Counted from the stretch's first letter, positions 1-9,528 are shown. The stretch: 64,000 bases of DNA from Pseudomonas sp. N040 (GCF_015637705.1 NZ_JADOBE010000005.1:248001-312000), one strand, 5' to 3'. Notes: a model not told the origin generated them from the letters alone. Numbers and translations: made by a program.

Positions 1-1
1 T

Positions 2-634
2 TTGGTGTACTGGACAGAGTTTCTAACCGTCGCGTTTGTGCATTTGCTGGCCGTAGCCAGTCCGGGACCGGATTTTGCCATTGTGGTGCGCGAAAGCGTT
101 AGCCATGGCCGCACTGCCGGGACCTGGACGGCGCTGGGCGTCGGTGCCGGTATTCTCGTGCATGTCACTTATTCGCTGCTGGGCATCGGTCTGGTCGTGG
201 CGCAGTCGGCTGTACTGTTCAATGTCCTGAAGTGGCTGGCGGCCGCTTATCTGCTGTATCTGGGCATCAAGGCACTGCGCAGCGGGCCGAGCGTCGCAGC
301 CGATGCCAGCACGCAATTGCCGGAGGTTGCGCGCAGTCCGCGAGGGGCCTTTGTCAGCGGGTTTATTACCAACGGCCTGAATCCCAAGGCGACGCTGTTC
401 TTTCTGTCACTGTTTACGCTGGTGATTGATCCGCACACGCCGCTGCTGATCCAGGCCGGCTATGGAATTTATCTGGCCTGCGCCACGGCAGCCTGGTTTT
501 CGCTGGTAGCAATGCTGTTCAGTCATTCACGGGTACGCAGCGGCTTTTCCCGCATGGGCCACTGGTTTGACCGGCTGATGGGCTTGGTGCTGGTGGGGCT
601 GGCGGTGCGGCTGGTGTTTAGTGAGGTGGGTTGA
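2..634 (+). CDS. LysE/RhtB-family amino acid (or related metabolite) exporter, 5' end at window edge
   Basis: About 210 residues with the N-terminal SPGPDF motif near residue 20 and several hydrophobic segments, as in the LysE/RhtB efflux family of inner-membrane exporters with about six membrane spans. Length is full for the family. The reading frame opens with TTG at base 2 and GTG at base 5, so the true start may be one of these or an ATG just outside the window; the annotation is therefore possibly 5' partial by a few residues. Substrate cannot be read from the sequence (homoserine lactone, threonine, leucine and cysteine exporters share this fold). The next gene is on the other strand beyond a repeat-rich gap. 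Confidence 0.85.
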   Translation: MVYWTEFLTVAFVHLLAVASPGPDFAIVVRESVSHGRTAGTWTALGVGAGILVHVTYSLLGIGLVVAQSAVLFNVLKWLAAAYLLYLGIKALRSGPSVAADASTQLPEVARSPRGAFVSGFITNGLNPKATLFFLSLFTLVIDPHTPLLIQAGYGIYLACATAAWFSLVAMLFSHSRVRSGFSRMGHWFDRLMGLVLVGLAVRLVFSEVG

Positions 635-689
635 GGTGAGGATTGGCAATCCGGTGCTTTATTGACTGGCATCTGCGAGCTAGACCTCC

Positions 690-1325
690 GCGCTTTTTCC
701 GATGCCCGACCTCTGGTTGCGCCTTGCACGGCGCCTCACTTCCTCTTTGTTTGCGCAAAGAGAAAGTAAGCAAAGAGAAAACGCACCCGACATACGGCCC
801 TTCATTTCGCTTCGCTGCATTCCGGGTTCGTTCGCTCCATCGGCGCTTCAGGGGCCCGCTGCGAAGGGCCGTCCATGGCCCATCGCAGCTCTCGCGGCAT
901 CCATGCCGCTCAACCCCCTCCACACCGATTCCGCTCACCCTCCTGACGGGACTTTCAGTCCGTGCAGATTCGAAAGTAGGGTGGATAACCGCGCAGCGTT
1001 ATCCACCAAAAACGCGCCCGGTGGAAAAGCCGCAAGCGGCGTTTTCCACCCTACGCAAATGTTTCGGTAGTCGGATCATCCCCGTCAGAAGGCCGAGCGC
1101 AGGTGCTGTGTAGAGGGGCATTTGGCATGGATGCCAAATGAGGAACGATGGGCCATGGATGGCCCTTCGAGACGACCCTCGGAACAGCACCGGAGCGAGG
1201 GGAGTCTGAGCGCAGCGAAGACCCGTATGCCGGGGTGTGTTTCTTTTGCTTACTTTGCTTTGCACAAGCAAAGAAAAGTGAGGCGCCCGGCGGGGCGCAA
1301 CAAGAACAGTCAATCAACCGCAATA
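690..1325. repeat. Head-to-head pair of a dispersed intergenic repeat (inverted arms about 250 bp each)
   Basis: The stretch between the exporter and the thiolase has no convincing gene. The left arm (about 690-960) and the reverse complement of the right arm (about 1070-1325) can be aligned: both run from a cgcctcac block through a ctttg...gcaaag hairpin, aaagtaagcaaa, a catacg block, a ccatggcccatcg block, and ccatgcc...cccctc. The arms are diverged, with identity near two thirds by eye. Between them lies a separate palindromic doublet. Several ORFs of 90-150 codons open on both strands here, but they follow the repeat and not any protein pattern. Confidence 0.7.
976..1056. repeat. REP-like palindromic doublet, copy 1
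   Basis: Two consecutive hairpins: gtagggtggataac...gttatccacc, then ggtggaaaa...cgttttccaccctacgc. The outer ends (gtagggtgg and ccaccctac) are themselves complementary, so the whole unit can fold as a cruciform or as two stems. The same architecture recurs near 16684, 31571, 35146 and 48931. Confidence 0.7.
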
Positions 1326-1415
1326 ATCAGCCAGGCACAGAACAGAAATCAGCACCGGATTGCCAATCCGTGGACATCTGCAGGTGCGAGGCAACAATCA
1401 GCGATGCCCTGAAAC

Positions 1416-1446
1416 GACAAAGCCCGGTCAATGGCCGGGCTTTGTC
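1416..1446 (-). terminator. Terminator hairpin downstream of the thiolase gene
   Basis: Perfect 12-bp stem (gacaaagcccgg / ccgggctttgtc) with a 7-base loop, starting 16 bases past the thiolase stop codon. The stem contains A/T runs at its base, as in many Pseudomonas bidirectional terminators. Confidence 0.7.
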
Positions 1447-1461
1447 ATGCACGGATAAGAC

Positions 1462-2637
1462 TTACAGCAGCTCGATGGCCACCGCCGTCGCTTCGCCGCC
1501 GCCGATGCACAGCGACGCCACGCCACGCTTGCCGCCCTTGCGCTGCAGGGCGTTGATCAGGGTGACGATCAGCCGCGAGCCGGTGGAACCGACCGGGTGA
1601 CCCTGGGCGCAGGCGCCGCCGAACACGTTGACCTTGGCATGATCCAGCCCGTGCTCGCGCATGGCCAGCATGGTGACCATGGCGAAGGCTTCGTTGATCT
1701 CGAACAGATCCACGTCGTCCTTGCTCCAGCCGGTTTTCTTGAACAGGTTGCTCAAGGCGCCGACCGGGGCGATGGTGAACTCGCTCGGGTCCTGGCTCTG
1801 GGTGGCATGCGCAACAATCCTGGCCACCGGCTTGAGGCCGCGCTTGGCTGCTTCGGCAGCGGTCATCAGCACGAGTGCGCTGGCGCCGTCGGAGATCGAG
1901 CTGGCGTTGGCCGCGGTAACGGTGCCGTCCTTCTTGAAGGCTGGCTTGAGCGTGGGGATCTTGTCCAGATTGGCATTCAGCGGTTGCTCGTCGTCCTTGA
2001 CCACGACATCGCCCTTGCGCCCGGCGACGGTGACCGGAACGATTTCGCTGTCCAGCGAGCCGTCGGCGATCGCCGCCTGGGCGCGCTTGAGCGACTCGAT
2101 GGCGTAGGCGTCCATATCCTCGCGAGTGATGCCGTACTTGTCGGCGGTGTCCTGGGCGAAGGAGCCCATCAAGCGACCGGTGCGGGCGTCTTCCAGGCCG
2201 TCGAGGAACATGTGGTCCTTGACCTCGGCATGGCCCATGCGCAGGCCGGTGCGGACTTTCGGCAGGATGTAGGGCGCGTTGGACATGCTTTCCATGCCAC
2301 CGGCGACCATCACCGTGTTGCTGCCGGCTTTCAACGCATCATGCGCCTGCATCACCGCCTTCATGCCCGAACCGCAGAGCTTGTTGATGGTGGTGCAACC
2401 GGTGGCCGCTGGCAGGCCGGCGTTCAGCGAGGCCTGACGGGCCGGGCCCTGCTTGAGGCCGGCCGGCAGTACGCAACCCATGATGACTTCCTCCACGTCC
2501 GCAGGCTGGATGCCGGCGCGGGCAACGGCCTCGCGGATGGCGATGGCGCCCAGGTCGACGGCTTGGACGCTGGAAAGGCTGCCCTGGAAACCGCCCATCG
2601 GGGTGCGGACGCTGCTGACGATAACGATATCGGACAT
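1462..2637 (-). CDS. Acetyl-CoA C-acyltransferase (thiolase)
   Basis: A 391-residue thiolase of the usual family length. The acyl-accepting cysteine is Cys88 in NKLCGSGMKA. The C-terminal half carries NEAFA, the GGACAQGHPVGSTGSR histidine block and Cys377 in CIGGGEA. It would catalyse reversible acetyl-CoA/acetoacetyl-CoA condensation or thiolytic cleavage of 3-ketoacyl-CoA in the cytoplasm. It lies divergent from the medium-chain acyl-CoA synthetase across a 180-bp gap, which suggests a role in fatty-acid or side-chain degradation. Whether it favours acetoacetyl-CoA (AtoB/PhaA type) or longer chains cannot be decided from sequence alone. Confidence 0.93.
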   Translation of the reverse strand: MSDIVIVSSVRTPMGGFQGSLSSVQAVDLGAIAIREAVARAGIQPADVEEVIMGCVLPAGLKQGPARQASLNAGLPAATGCTTINKLCGSGMKAVMQAHDALKAGSNTVMVAGGMESMSNAPYILPKVRTGLRMGHAEVKDHMFLDGLEDARTGRLMGSFAQDTADKYGITREDMDAYAIESLKRAQAAIADGSLDSEIVPVTVAGRKGDVVVKDDEQPLNANLDKIPTLKPAFKKDGTVTAANASSISDGASALVLMTAAEAAKRGLKPVARIVAHATQSQDPSEFTIAPVGALSNLFKKTGWSKDDVDLFEINEAFAMVTMLAMREHGLDHAKVNVFGGACAQGHPVGSTGSRLIVTLINALQRKGGKRGVASLCIGGGEATAVAIELL

Positions 2638-2817
2638 CTGGGATTACCTCTTAAAGGGGTGAATGCGAAACTGGTTTTGCGCCTTGATCCTATCATGTGA
2701 CTGGAAAAGCAAAAAGAGTCACGCCCAAAAACCTCGTTTTAACCAACGCCAAATTGGTGTACGGTGCATTTTTTTGTAACGCCTTCCAAACAAGAACTCC
2801 ATGCAAAGGTGACCGTC

Positions 2818-4500
2818 ATGCTGCAGACGCGCGTTATTCCTCCGGCCGAGAATGCCTACCAGTACCCATTGCTGATCAAGAGCCTGCTGCTCTCCGGTGT
2901 GCGCTACGAGCGCAACCGCGAGATCGTCTACCGCGACAAGGTGCGCTACACCTATCCGACCCTGATCGAGCGTGTCGCGCGGCTGGCCAACGTGCTCAGC
3001 GCGGCCGGCGTCAAGGCTGGCGATACGGTTGGTGTGATGGACTGGGACAGCCACCGCTACCTGGAATGCATGTTCGCCATTCCGATGCTCGGTGCCGTGC
3101 TGCAAACCATCAATATCCGTCTGTCGCCCGAGCAGATCACCTACACCATGAATCACGCCGGGGCAAAATTCGTCCTGTGCAACAGTGAGTTCATCCCGGT
3201 GTTCAATGGCATTGCTGCGCACCTGCATTCAGTGCAGAAGACCATCCTGCTGACTGACGGCGAAGAAAAAACCGCAGACCTGTTCAACCTGGTGGGTGAA
3301 TACGAAAGCCTGCTCGCGGCCGCCAGCCCGTGCTACGACTTCCAGGATTTCGACGAGAACTCGGTGGCCACCACCTTCTACACCAGCGGCACGACCGGCA
3401 ATCCCAAGGGCGTGTACTTCACCCACCGGCAACTGGTGCTGCATACCCTGGCGGTCAGCACTACCCTCGGTTCGCTGGACGGCAACCGGATCATGGGTAA
3501 CTCCGACGTCTACATGCCGATCACGCCGATGTTCCATGTGCACGCCTGGGGCATGCCATTTGCGGCGACCATGCTGGGCCTCAAGCAAGTCTATCCGGGG
3601 CGCTACGATCCCGAGTTTCTGGTCGAGCTGTGGAAGAAAGAGAAGGTAACCTTCTCCCACTGTGTACCAACCATCCTGCAGATGGTGCTCAACGCCAAGG
3701 CCGCGCAGGGCGTCGACTTCAAGGGCTGGAAGCTGATCATCGGTGGCTCGGCACTCAATCGTTCGCTGTTCCTGAACGCCAAGGAACGCGGCATGCACCT
3801 GACCACTGCCTACGGCATGTCGGAAACCGGCCCGATCATCTCGGGTGCCTACCTCAATGATGGCGATCTGGCTGGTACTGAAGACCAGCGCACCGCCAGC
3901 CTGCTCAAGGCCGGCGTGCCAGTACCGCTGGTGCAGGCACGCATCATCGATGCCGAGGGCAAGTCGTTGCCGCACGACGGCCATGCTCAGGGTGAGCTGG
4001 TACTGCGTGCGCCCTGGCTGACCATGGCGTATTTCAACGAGCCGGAAAAGAGCGCCGAGCTGTGGGAAGGCGGCTGGCTGCATACCGGCGACGTGGCGGC
4101 CATCGGCACCGGCGGTGCGATCGAGATTCGCGACCGCATCAAGGACGTGATCAAGACCGGTGGCGAGTGGATTTCCTCGCTGGAGCTGGAAGACCTGATC
4201 AGTCGGCATCCGGCGGTACGGGAGGTGGCGGTGGTCGGCATCCCCGACGAGCGCTGGGGCGAGACGCCCTTTGCCCTGGTGGTGCTGCGTGACGGCGAGA
4301 GCCTGGATGCTGCCAGCCTGCAGATGCACATGCTGCCGTTCGTCGACCAGGGTCGGATCAACAAGTGGGGCATCCCGCGCTCGATCGCGCTGGTCAGCGA
4401 AATTCCCAAGACCAGTGTCGGCAAGCTCGACAAGAAGGTCATTCGCCTGCAGATCGCGCAGTGGCAGACAGAAGGGAGCTCGGTGATCTCTTCGCTCTAA
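2818..4500 (+). CDS. Medium-chain fatty acyl-CoA synthetase (AlkK-like, AMP-forming)
   Basis: A 560-residue member of the adenylate-forming ligase family. The P-loop-like TSGTTGNPKG motif lies near residues 188-197, YGMSETGP near 332-339, GWLHTGD and RIKDVIKTGGEW further on, and the A10 motif KTSVGKLDKK near 531-540, which carries the catalytic lysine. It activates fatty or aryl-alkanoic acids with ATP and CoA. The ATG at 2818 is preferred because AAAGGTGA sits just upstream; an in-frame GTG at 2764 would add 18 residues with no support. The N-terminus (MLQTRVIPPAENAYQYPLLI) is, from memory, very like the P. putida medium-chain ligase of the AlkK group. A DUF1302 protein gene follows at 80 bp. 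Confidence 0.9.
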   Translation: MLQTRVIPPAENAYQYPLLIKSLLLSGVRYERNREIVYRDKVRYTYPTLIERVARLANVLSAAGVKAGDTVGVMDWDSHRYLECMFAIPMLGAVLQTINIRLSPEQITYTMNHAGAKFVLCNSEFIPVFNGIAAHLHSVQKTILLTDGEEKTADLFNLVGEYESLLAAASPCYDFQDFDENSVATTFYTSGTTGNPKGVYFTHRQLVLHTLAVSTTLGSLDGNRIMGNSDVYMPITPMFHVHAWGMPFAATMLGLKQVYPGRYDPEFLVELWKKEKVTFSHCVPTILQMVLNAKAAQGVDFKGWKLIIGGSALNRSLFLNAKERGMHLTTAYGMSETGPIISGAYLNDGDLAGTEDQRTASLLKAGVPVPLVQARIIDAEGKSLPHDGHAQGELVLRAPWLTMAYFNEPEKSAELWEGGWLHTGDVAAIGTGGAIEIRDRIKDVIKTGGEWISSLELEDLISRHPAVREVAVVGIPDERWGETPFALVVLRDGESLDAASLQMHMLPFVDQGRINKWGIPRSIALVSEIPKTSVGKLDKKVIRLQIAQWQTEGSSVISSL

Positions 4501-4580
4501 GCATCTTTGTTACAGCCGTCTTCGCGGTAAACTGGGCCGGCCGCATCATCGGGATGCGGCCGGTTACCTTTCTGGTTGTG

Positions 4581-6425
4581 ATGAAACCTTCTTTTCCCCT
4601 CCACCTTTCTGCGCTCCTGCTGTCGGCTGTCTGTCCGCCTGGCATGGCGGGCGTGCCCTTCAATATCGGCGCTGTCGAAGCGCAGCTCGATACCTCGCTG
4701 GACTATGCGCTGCTGTGGTCAACCCAGGGCCCGGACGCAGATCTGATCGGCGCCAATAACGGTGGTCGTGGCTTGTCCACTGCCTCCGACGATGCGCGCC
4801 TGAACTATGCCAGTGGCGACAGCATCAGCCGCCAGCTCAGCGGCATCAGTGCGCTTGAGTTGCGCTATCAGGACAGCGGTGCCTATGTGCGCGGTCGCTA
4901 CTGGTATGACTTCGCCCTGCAGGACGATCATCTGCCATTCCGCCAGATCGATAACAGCGGACGTCAGCAGGGTGCCAAATCCTCCGGCGGCGAATGGCTG
5001 GAAGCCTTCGCTTACCAGCGCTATGCCTTGGAGCAGCAACCCGGCGAAGTACGTGTTGGCCGGCAGACGCTGAACTGGGGCGAGGGACTGTTCATCAGCA
5101 ATGCGTTAAATGAGCTGAATCCGCAGCAGGCTTCTGCGTATCGCTTGCCGGTTACACCATTAGGTGAGGGGTTCCTGCCCAGCAATCTGCTGCATCTGTC
5201 GCAGGCACTGAACGAGCGCTGGGAACTGGAAGGCTTCTATCAACTCAGCCGTGCGGAGGATGTGGCGGAAAACTGCAGCACGTTCTTTGCTCAAGCGGAT
5301 TATCTGGCGCAGGGCTGTGACGACAATCTGGCCGTACTGCAAACCCGCCAGCAGGTCGCCGGTCTGTACGGTCAACCCGCGCTGGCAACGCTGGAAAGTC
5401 TGGGCGTGCAGTGGAATGTGCCCGATGAAGGGGTGCTGGTGCAGCGTGCGGCCGATCAGGATGCCCCGGCCAGCGGCCAGTTCGGTCTGGCGCTGCATTA
5501 TTTCGCCGAACCGCTGGACACCCATTTCGGCTTGTATGCCCTGCATGTGCACAGCCGGCAGGCGTATCTGGGCATCCGTGCGCCGGATCAGGCGACCTAC
5601 ACCGCGGCGCAGGGGCAGGGCGCACTGGCGCCGCTGGTGGTGGCCGGCAACAGCCAGTACTTCATGGGCTATCCGCAAGACTTGCAGACCTGGGGCCTGA
5701 GTTTTTCCAGCTTGCTGCGCAGCGGCACGCTGTGGGCCGGCGAGCTGAGCTACCGGCCGAATGCGCCGTTGCAACTGAGCACGGTCGATCTGCTGGCCGC
5801 AGCACAAACGCCACTCGACAGCAGCCAGTCGCCGCTGCAACTGGCCCCCGGTCAGTCACTCTCCGGCTACCGGCGTAAGGACATCAGCCAGCTGCAGAGC
5901 TCGCTCAGCCAGACCTTCGATCAGGTACTGGGCGCGCAGCACATGACCGTGCAAGGTGAGGTGGCGCTGGTGCGGGTGGGAGGGCTGGAAAGCCGCAGTC
6001 AGGCCCGTTACGGGCGCGATCCGGTGTACGGCCCCGGCAGCCTGCCGGGCAATAGCTGTGTGATGCGCAATACCAACGAACTGAATGCAGCCGGTGCGCC
6101 GTTGAACAATGCTTCGCGCTATTGCTCAGGTGACGGTTTCATCACCTCAACCGCCTGGGGTTACCGCACCCGCGCCACTTGGGAATACCAGCAGGTGTTG
6201 CCCCGCCTGACCCTGAAGCCCAATCTGGCCTGGTCGCAGGACGTTGCCGGCTATGGCCCGGATGAGCTGCTCAGCGAAGGGGCCAAGGCCACCAGCATCG
6301 GCCTTGAGGCCGAGTACCAGAACATTTACCGCGCCAGCCTGACTTACAGCAGTTTCTTCGGCGGCGACTTCAACACCCGAGCTGATCGGGACTTTCTGTT
6401 GTTCAGCCTGGGCATAGACATTTAA
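4581..6425 (+). CDS. DUF1302-family outer-membrane protein
   Basis: A 614-residue exported protein with an N-terminal signal peptide (MKPSFPLHLSALLLSAVCPPGMAG, cut into the mature VPFNIG...). The remainder alternates hydrophobic and polar residues and ends in FLLFSLGIDI, a beta-barrel-like C-terminus. The pattern RQTLNWGEGLFISNALNELNP fits the DUF1302 family, which in Pseudomonas often pairs with DUF1329 proteins and with lipid, sterol or hydrophobic-compound metabolism. The ATG at 4581 gives the signal peptide; an open frame continues upstream into the ligase gene but has no coding sense. Likely co-transcribed with the ligase 80 bp upstream. No DUF1329 partner is present here, which is atypical. 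Function in transport is inferred only. Confidence 0.8.
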   Translation: MKPSFPLHLSALLLSAVCPPGMAGVPFNIGAVEAQLDTSLDYALLWSTQGPDADLIGANNGGRGLSTASDDARLNYASGDSISRQLSGISALELRYQDSGAYVRGRYWYDFALQDDHLPFRQIDNSGRQQGAKSSGGEWLEAFAYQRYALEQQPGEVRVGRQTLNWGEGLFISNALNELNPQQASAYRLPVTPLGEGFLPSNLLHLSQALNERWELEGFYQLSRAEDVAENCSTFFAQADYLAQGCDDNLAVLQTRQQVAGLYGQPALATLESLGVQWNVPDEGVLVQRAADQDAPASGQFGLALHYFAEPLDTHFGLYALHVHSRQAYLGIRAPDQATYTAAQGQGALAPLVVAGNSQYFMGYPQDLQTWGLSFSSLLRSGTLWAGELSYRPNAPLQLSTVDLLAAAQTPLDSSQSPLQLAPGQSLSGYRRKDISQLQSSLSQTFDQVLGAQHMTVQGEVALVRVGGLESRSQARYGRDPVYGPGSLPGNSCVMRNTNELNAAGAPLNNASRYCSGDGFITSTAWGYRTRATWEYQQVLPRLTLKPNLAWSQDVAGYGPDELLSEGAKATSIGLEAEYQNIYRASLTYSSFFGGDFNTRADRDFLLFSLGIDI

Positions 6426-6435
6426 GTCAGAGCAG

Positions 6436-6496
6436 CCCGGATGAAGTCCGGGTTAATCACCTCAGGATCTATTTCCCCCGGATTGCATCTGGGCTA
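6436..6496. repeat. Short REP-like hairpins in a convergent gap
   Basis: Two short stems, cccggatgaagtccggg and cccggattgcatctggg, lie between the DUF1302 gene and the convergent acyltransferase gene. The same cccggattgcatccggg core occurs near 14310. They may also serve as a weak transcription stop for both strands. Confidence 0.55.
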
Positions 6497-6571
6497 GGAA
6501 CTGCGGCGCGCACATGCTGGGCTCGCCGCTATCAGGTCCAGAACCCGGTCGAATGACTCATTGATAGCGGG

Positions 6572-7444
6572 CTATTTGCGCACGGGTGCGAGAAAACGGC
6601 GTAAAGCGCTCCAGTTCTGCGGGCGGTCTTGCTCACGGTAGGCGGTCAGCATGTCCAGCTGCTCTTCGATGGCTTTGGCAACCTTCTCTCGCAGCGCCCA
6701 GACGCGCTTGGCGTCATCGGATTTGCCGCGCAGACGCGCGGTGGAGATGCGCTTGCCGAAACCGAAGTAGTAACGCTGCGGGCGCGGCATCAGGCTGACA
6801 CCAATGCCACGGGCAAGCGGCGGAATCATATCGCCGCCGCGGGTGCGTTCGCTGAGCTTCAGGTAGCCGTCGAGCAACTTCCATAGTTTCGAACTGCTCA
6901 CGTCCTTGGCGTCCAGCAAAATGTCGAAGTTCTCATCTGCTCCCAGCGAGCCAAACGGGATGATGTCGTAGCCATGCTCGATGGCCATGCGGGCAAAACC
7001 CGTGCGCTTCTTCCAGATAAGCTGGTAGTCCTCTCCTTTGCGCCGCATCACCTCTCGCCCGCCGCCGGGGAATACCAGAACATGCTGGCCGCTTTGCATC
7101 AGCGCGGCGCAGTTCTCCGGGGTACCCAGCACCATGCCGGCGCTGACCAGCAATTTGCTCCAGCCAGGGACCGCGAAATGCCCGCGGTCACCCAATCCGC
7201 GCAGGAACACGCCGTGCTCGCGGTACAGGTGTTCGGACATCAGCGGTACATCAAGCAAGCCATAGAGCGTGTGGTTGCCTACCCAGAGTGCCGGCTTGCT
7301 CAGGTCGAGTTGATCCAGACCGAGGAATAGCGGATTGAAGTAGGCGTTGGCCACACGCAGGGTGCGCTGCATTGACTTGACCGGTGGCGGCTGAAAATCG
7401 GTGACTCCGGGAATCTCTGCTAAAGGGACGCTGGACTTGTGCAT
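6572..7444 (-). CDS. Lysophospholipid/diacylglycerol acyltransferase-like protein
   Basis: A 290-residue protein with acyltransferase-type motifs: GNHTLYGLLD (residues 56-65, a His followed by Asp at wider spacing than the classic HX4D) and FPGGGREV (125-132), as in the DGAT2/phytyl-ester-synthase-like branch of the PlsC superfamily. It would move an acyl group from acyl-CoA or acyl-ACP to a lipid or alcohol acceptor at the membrane. AGGAG lies 7 bases before the ATG at 7444. It starts 42 bases after the aldolase gene and is the last gene of the meta-cleavage operon, a surprising place for such an enzyme. The acceptor is unknown. Confidence 0.8.
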   Translation of the reverse strand: MHKSSVPLAEIPGVTDFQPPPVKSMQRTLRVANAYFNPLFLGLDQLDLSKPALWVGNHTLYGLLDVPLMSEHLYREHGVFLRGLGDRGHFAVPGWSKLLVSAGMVLGTPENCAALMQSGQHVLVFPGGGREVMRRKGEDYQLIWKKRTGFARMAIEHGYDIIPFGSLGADENFDILLDAKDVSSSKLWKLLDGYLKLSERTRGGDMIPPLARGIGVSLMPRPQRYYFGFGKRISTARLRGKSDDAKRVWALREKVAKAIEEQLDMLTAYREQDRPQNWSALRRFLAPVRK

Positions 7445-7486
7445 GGCTGCTCCTGGGTGAAGTTTAATGGGGTGTCTGGGGGCGAT

Positions 7487-8509
7487 TCAGCGCCGTGCCA
7501 GCAGATCCAGCGCCACATCAACGATCATGTCTTCCTGACCACCGACCATGCGCCGTTTGCCCAGTTCGACGAGGATGTCGAGGGTCTTCACGCCGTACTT
7601 GGCCGAGGCCGCCTCGGCGTGGCGCAGGAAGCTGGAGTAGACCCCGGCATAGCCGAGTCCGAGGGTTTCGCGGTCGACCCGTACCGGACGGTCCTGCAGC
7701 GGCCGGACGATGTCGTCGGCGGCGTCCATCAGGGTGTAGAGGTCGGTGCCATGGTTCCAGCCAAGGCGTTCGGCGGCAGCGATAAACACTTCCAACGGCG
7801 CGTTGCCGGCGCCGGCACCCATGCCGGAGAGGCTGGCGTCGATGCGGTCGCAGCCTTCCTCGACGGCGGTGATCGAGTTGGCCACGCCGAGGGAGAGGTT
7901 GTGGTGGGCGTGCATGCCGGTTTGTGTATCCGAGTTGAGCACGGCCTTGAAGGCGCGCATGCGCTCGCGGATGTCCTGCATGTTCATCGCTCCGCCGGAG
8001 TCGGCCATGTAGATGCACTGGGCGCCGTAGCTTTCCATCAGCTTGCCCTGGCGGGCGAGTTCCTCGGCCGGAATCATGTGGCTCATCATCAGGAAGCCGA
8101 CGGTGTCCATGCCCAAGCCGCGGGCGTAGTCGATGTGCTGGCGCGAGATGTCCGCCTCGGTGCAGTGGGTGGCCACGCGCACCACGCGGGCACCGGCATC
8201 ATAGGCGGCCTTGAGGTCGTGGATGGTGCCGATGCCGGGCAGCAACAGGGTGGCAATCTTCGCGTGGCTGATGACGTCGGCAGCCGCTTCGATCCACTCC
8301 AGATCGGTGTGCGCGGCAAACCCGTAGTTGAAGCTGGAGCCCTGCAGGCCGTCGCCATGGGCTACTTCGATGGAGTCCACGCGGGCTTTGTCCAGCGCGC
8401 GGGCGATGTCCTGCACGTTCTGGATCGAGTACTGGTGGCGGATGGCATGGCTGCCGTCGCGCAGGGTGACGTCGGAGATATAGAGTTTCTTGCCGGGGTT
8501 GAAGGTCAT
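7487..8509 (-). CDS. mhpE: 4-hydroxy-2-oxovalerate aldolase
   Basis: A 340-residue class II pyruvate aldolase (DmpG/BphI/MhpE family). The N-terminal [15 protein letters not shown] block supplies Arg17, Asp18 and His21, equivalent to the catalytic residues of Bph[11 protein letters not shown] lies further on. It splits 4-hydroxy-2-oxovalerate to pyruvate and acetaldehyde, the latter channelled to the acylating dehydrogenase encoded 11 bases upstream, with which this family forms a heterotetramer. The gene order dehydrogenase then aldolase is the standard one. Full family length, no damage seen. Confidence 0.95.
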   Translation of the reverse strand: MTFNPGKKLYISDVTLRDGSHAIRHQYSIQNVQDIARALDKARVDSIEVAHGDGLQGSSFNYGFAAHTDLEWIEAAADVISHAKIATLLLPGIGTIHDLKAAYDAGARVVRVATHCTEADISRQHIDYARGLGMDTVGFLMMSHMIPAEELARQGKLMESYGAQCIYMADSGGAMNMQDIRERMRAFKAVLNSDTQTGMHAHHNLSLGVANSITAVEEGCDRIDASLSGMGAGAGNAPLEVFIAAAERLGWNHGTDLYTLMDAADDIVRPLQDRPVRVDRETLGLGYAGVYSSFLRHAEAASAKYGVKTLDILVELGKRRMVGGQEDMIVDVALDLLARR

Positions 8510-8520
8510 GGCGCTTCTCC

Positions 8521-9465
8521 TCAGAGGTTGATCAGCGACTCGGCCATGCGCTCGGCGGTGGCCAGCGCGGCGGAGGTCATGATGTCGAGGTTGCCGGCGT
8601 AGGACGGCAGGTAATGGGCGGCGCCCTCGACTTCGAGGAACACCGACGTCTTCAGCCCGGAGAAGCTGCCCAGCCCGGGGATATGCAGCGGTGCGGACGC
8701 GGGAATGACGTCGAACTGCACTGCCTGCTTGAGGCGGTAGCCCGGCACATAGCTGTGCACGGCATGCACCATGGCCTCGATGGAGCCGGCGATGGCGGCC
8801 TGATCGGCGGCTTCGCTGAGGACGAACACGCTGTCGCGCATCATCAGCGGTGGTTCGGCCGGGTTGAGCACGATGATCGCCTTGCCCTTGCCGGCACCAC
8901 CGACCTGCTCAAGGGCCTTGGAGGTGGTTTCGGTGAATTCGTCGATATTGGCGCGGGTGCCGGGGCCGGCCGACTTGCTGCTGATGGTGGCGATGATCTC
9001 GGCGTAGTGCACCTTGGCCACCCGCGAGATGGCGGCGACGATCGGAATGGTGGCCTGGCCGCCGCAGGTGACCATGTTGACGTTGGGCTGGTCGAGGTGT
9101 GCGTCCAGGTTGACCACCGGCACGCAATACGGGCCGATGGCGGCAGGCGTCAGGTCGATCAGGCGCAGGCTCGGCTTGAGCTGGCGCAGCAGGGCATCGT
9201 TGCTGACGTGGGCGGTGGCCGAGGTGGCATCGAAGACGAAGTCGATGTCGTCGAACACCGGCAGGCGGGTCAGACCTTCGACGCCTTCATGAGTGGTCGC
9301 CACACCAAGACGGGTGGCGCGCGCCAGACCGTCGGAGGACGGGTCGATGCCGACCATGGCACCCATCTCCAGGTGCTTGGCGTTGCGCATGATCTTGATC
9401 ATCAGGTCGGTGCCGATGTTGCCGGAGCCGATGATGGCGACTTTCAGTTTGCGGTGACTGCTCAT
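8521..9465 (-). CDS. mhpF: Acetaldehyde dehydrogenase (acylating)
   Basis: A 314-residue NAD-dependent dehydrogenase with the nucleotide-binding GSGNIGTDL near the N-terminus and the catalytic cysteine in [11 protein letters not shown] near residue 132. It oxidises acetaldehyde with CoA to acetyl-CoA, taking the aldehyde directly from the aldolase through an intersubunit tunnel as known for DmpFG and BphIJ. It lies between the hydratase and aldolase genes on the same strand. Length matches the family. Confidence 0.95.
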   Translation of the reverse strand: MSSHRKLKVAIIGSGNIGTDLMIKIMRNAKHLEMGAMVGIDPSSDGLARATRLGVATTHEGVEGLTRLPVFDDIDFVFDATSATAHVSNDALLRQLKPSLRLIDLTPAAIGPYCVPVVNLDAHLDQPNVNMVTCGGQATIPIVAAISRVAKVHYAEIIATISSKSAGPGTRANIDEFTETTSKALEQVGGAGKGKAIIVLNPAEPPLMMRDSVFVLSEAADQAAIAGSIEAMVHAVHSYVPGYRLKQAVQFDVIPASAPLHIPGLGSFSGLKTSVFLEVEGAAHYLPSYAGNLDIMTSAALATAERMAESLINL

Positions 9466-9528
9466 GGGGTGAGCCTCCTGTGTCGGCGCCGTGTTGGTTC
9501 CACAGCGCCAGTCAGAAAATGGAATGGG

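Noticed and set aside
643..1313. ORFs of 90-156 codons on both strands in the first gap
   Set aside because: They lie within inverted repeat arms and have matching frames on opposite strands, which indicates repeat structure and not protein coding.
4365..4580. 72-residue N-terminal extension of the DUF1302 protein
   Set aside because: It overlaps the ligase gene in another frame, and the ATG at 4581 begins a proper signal peptide.
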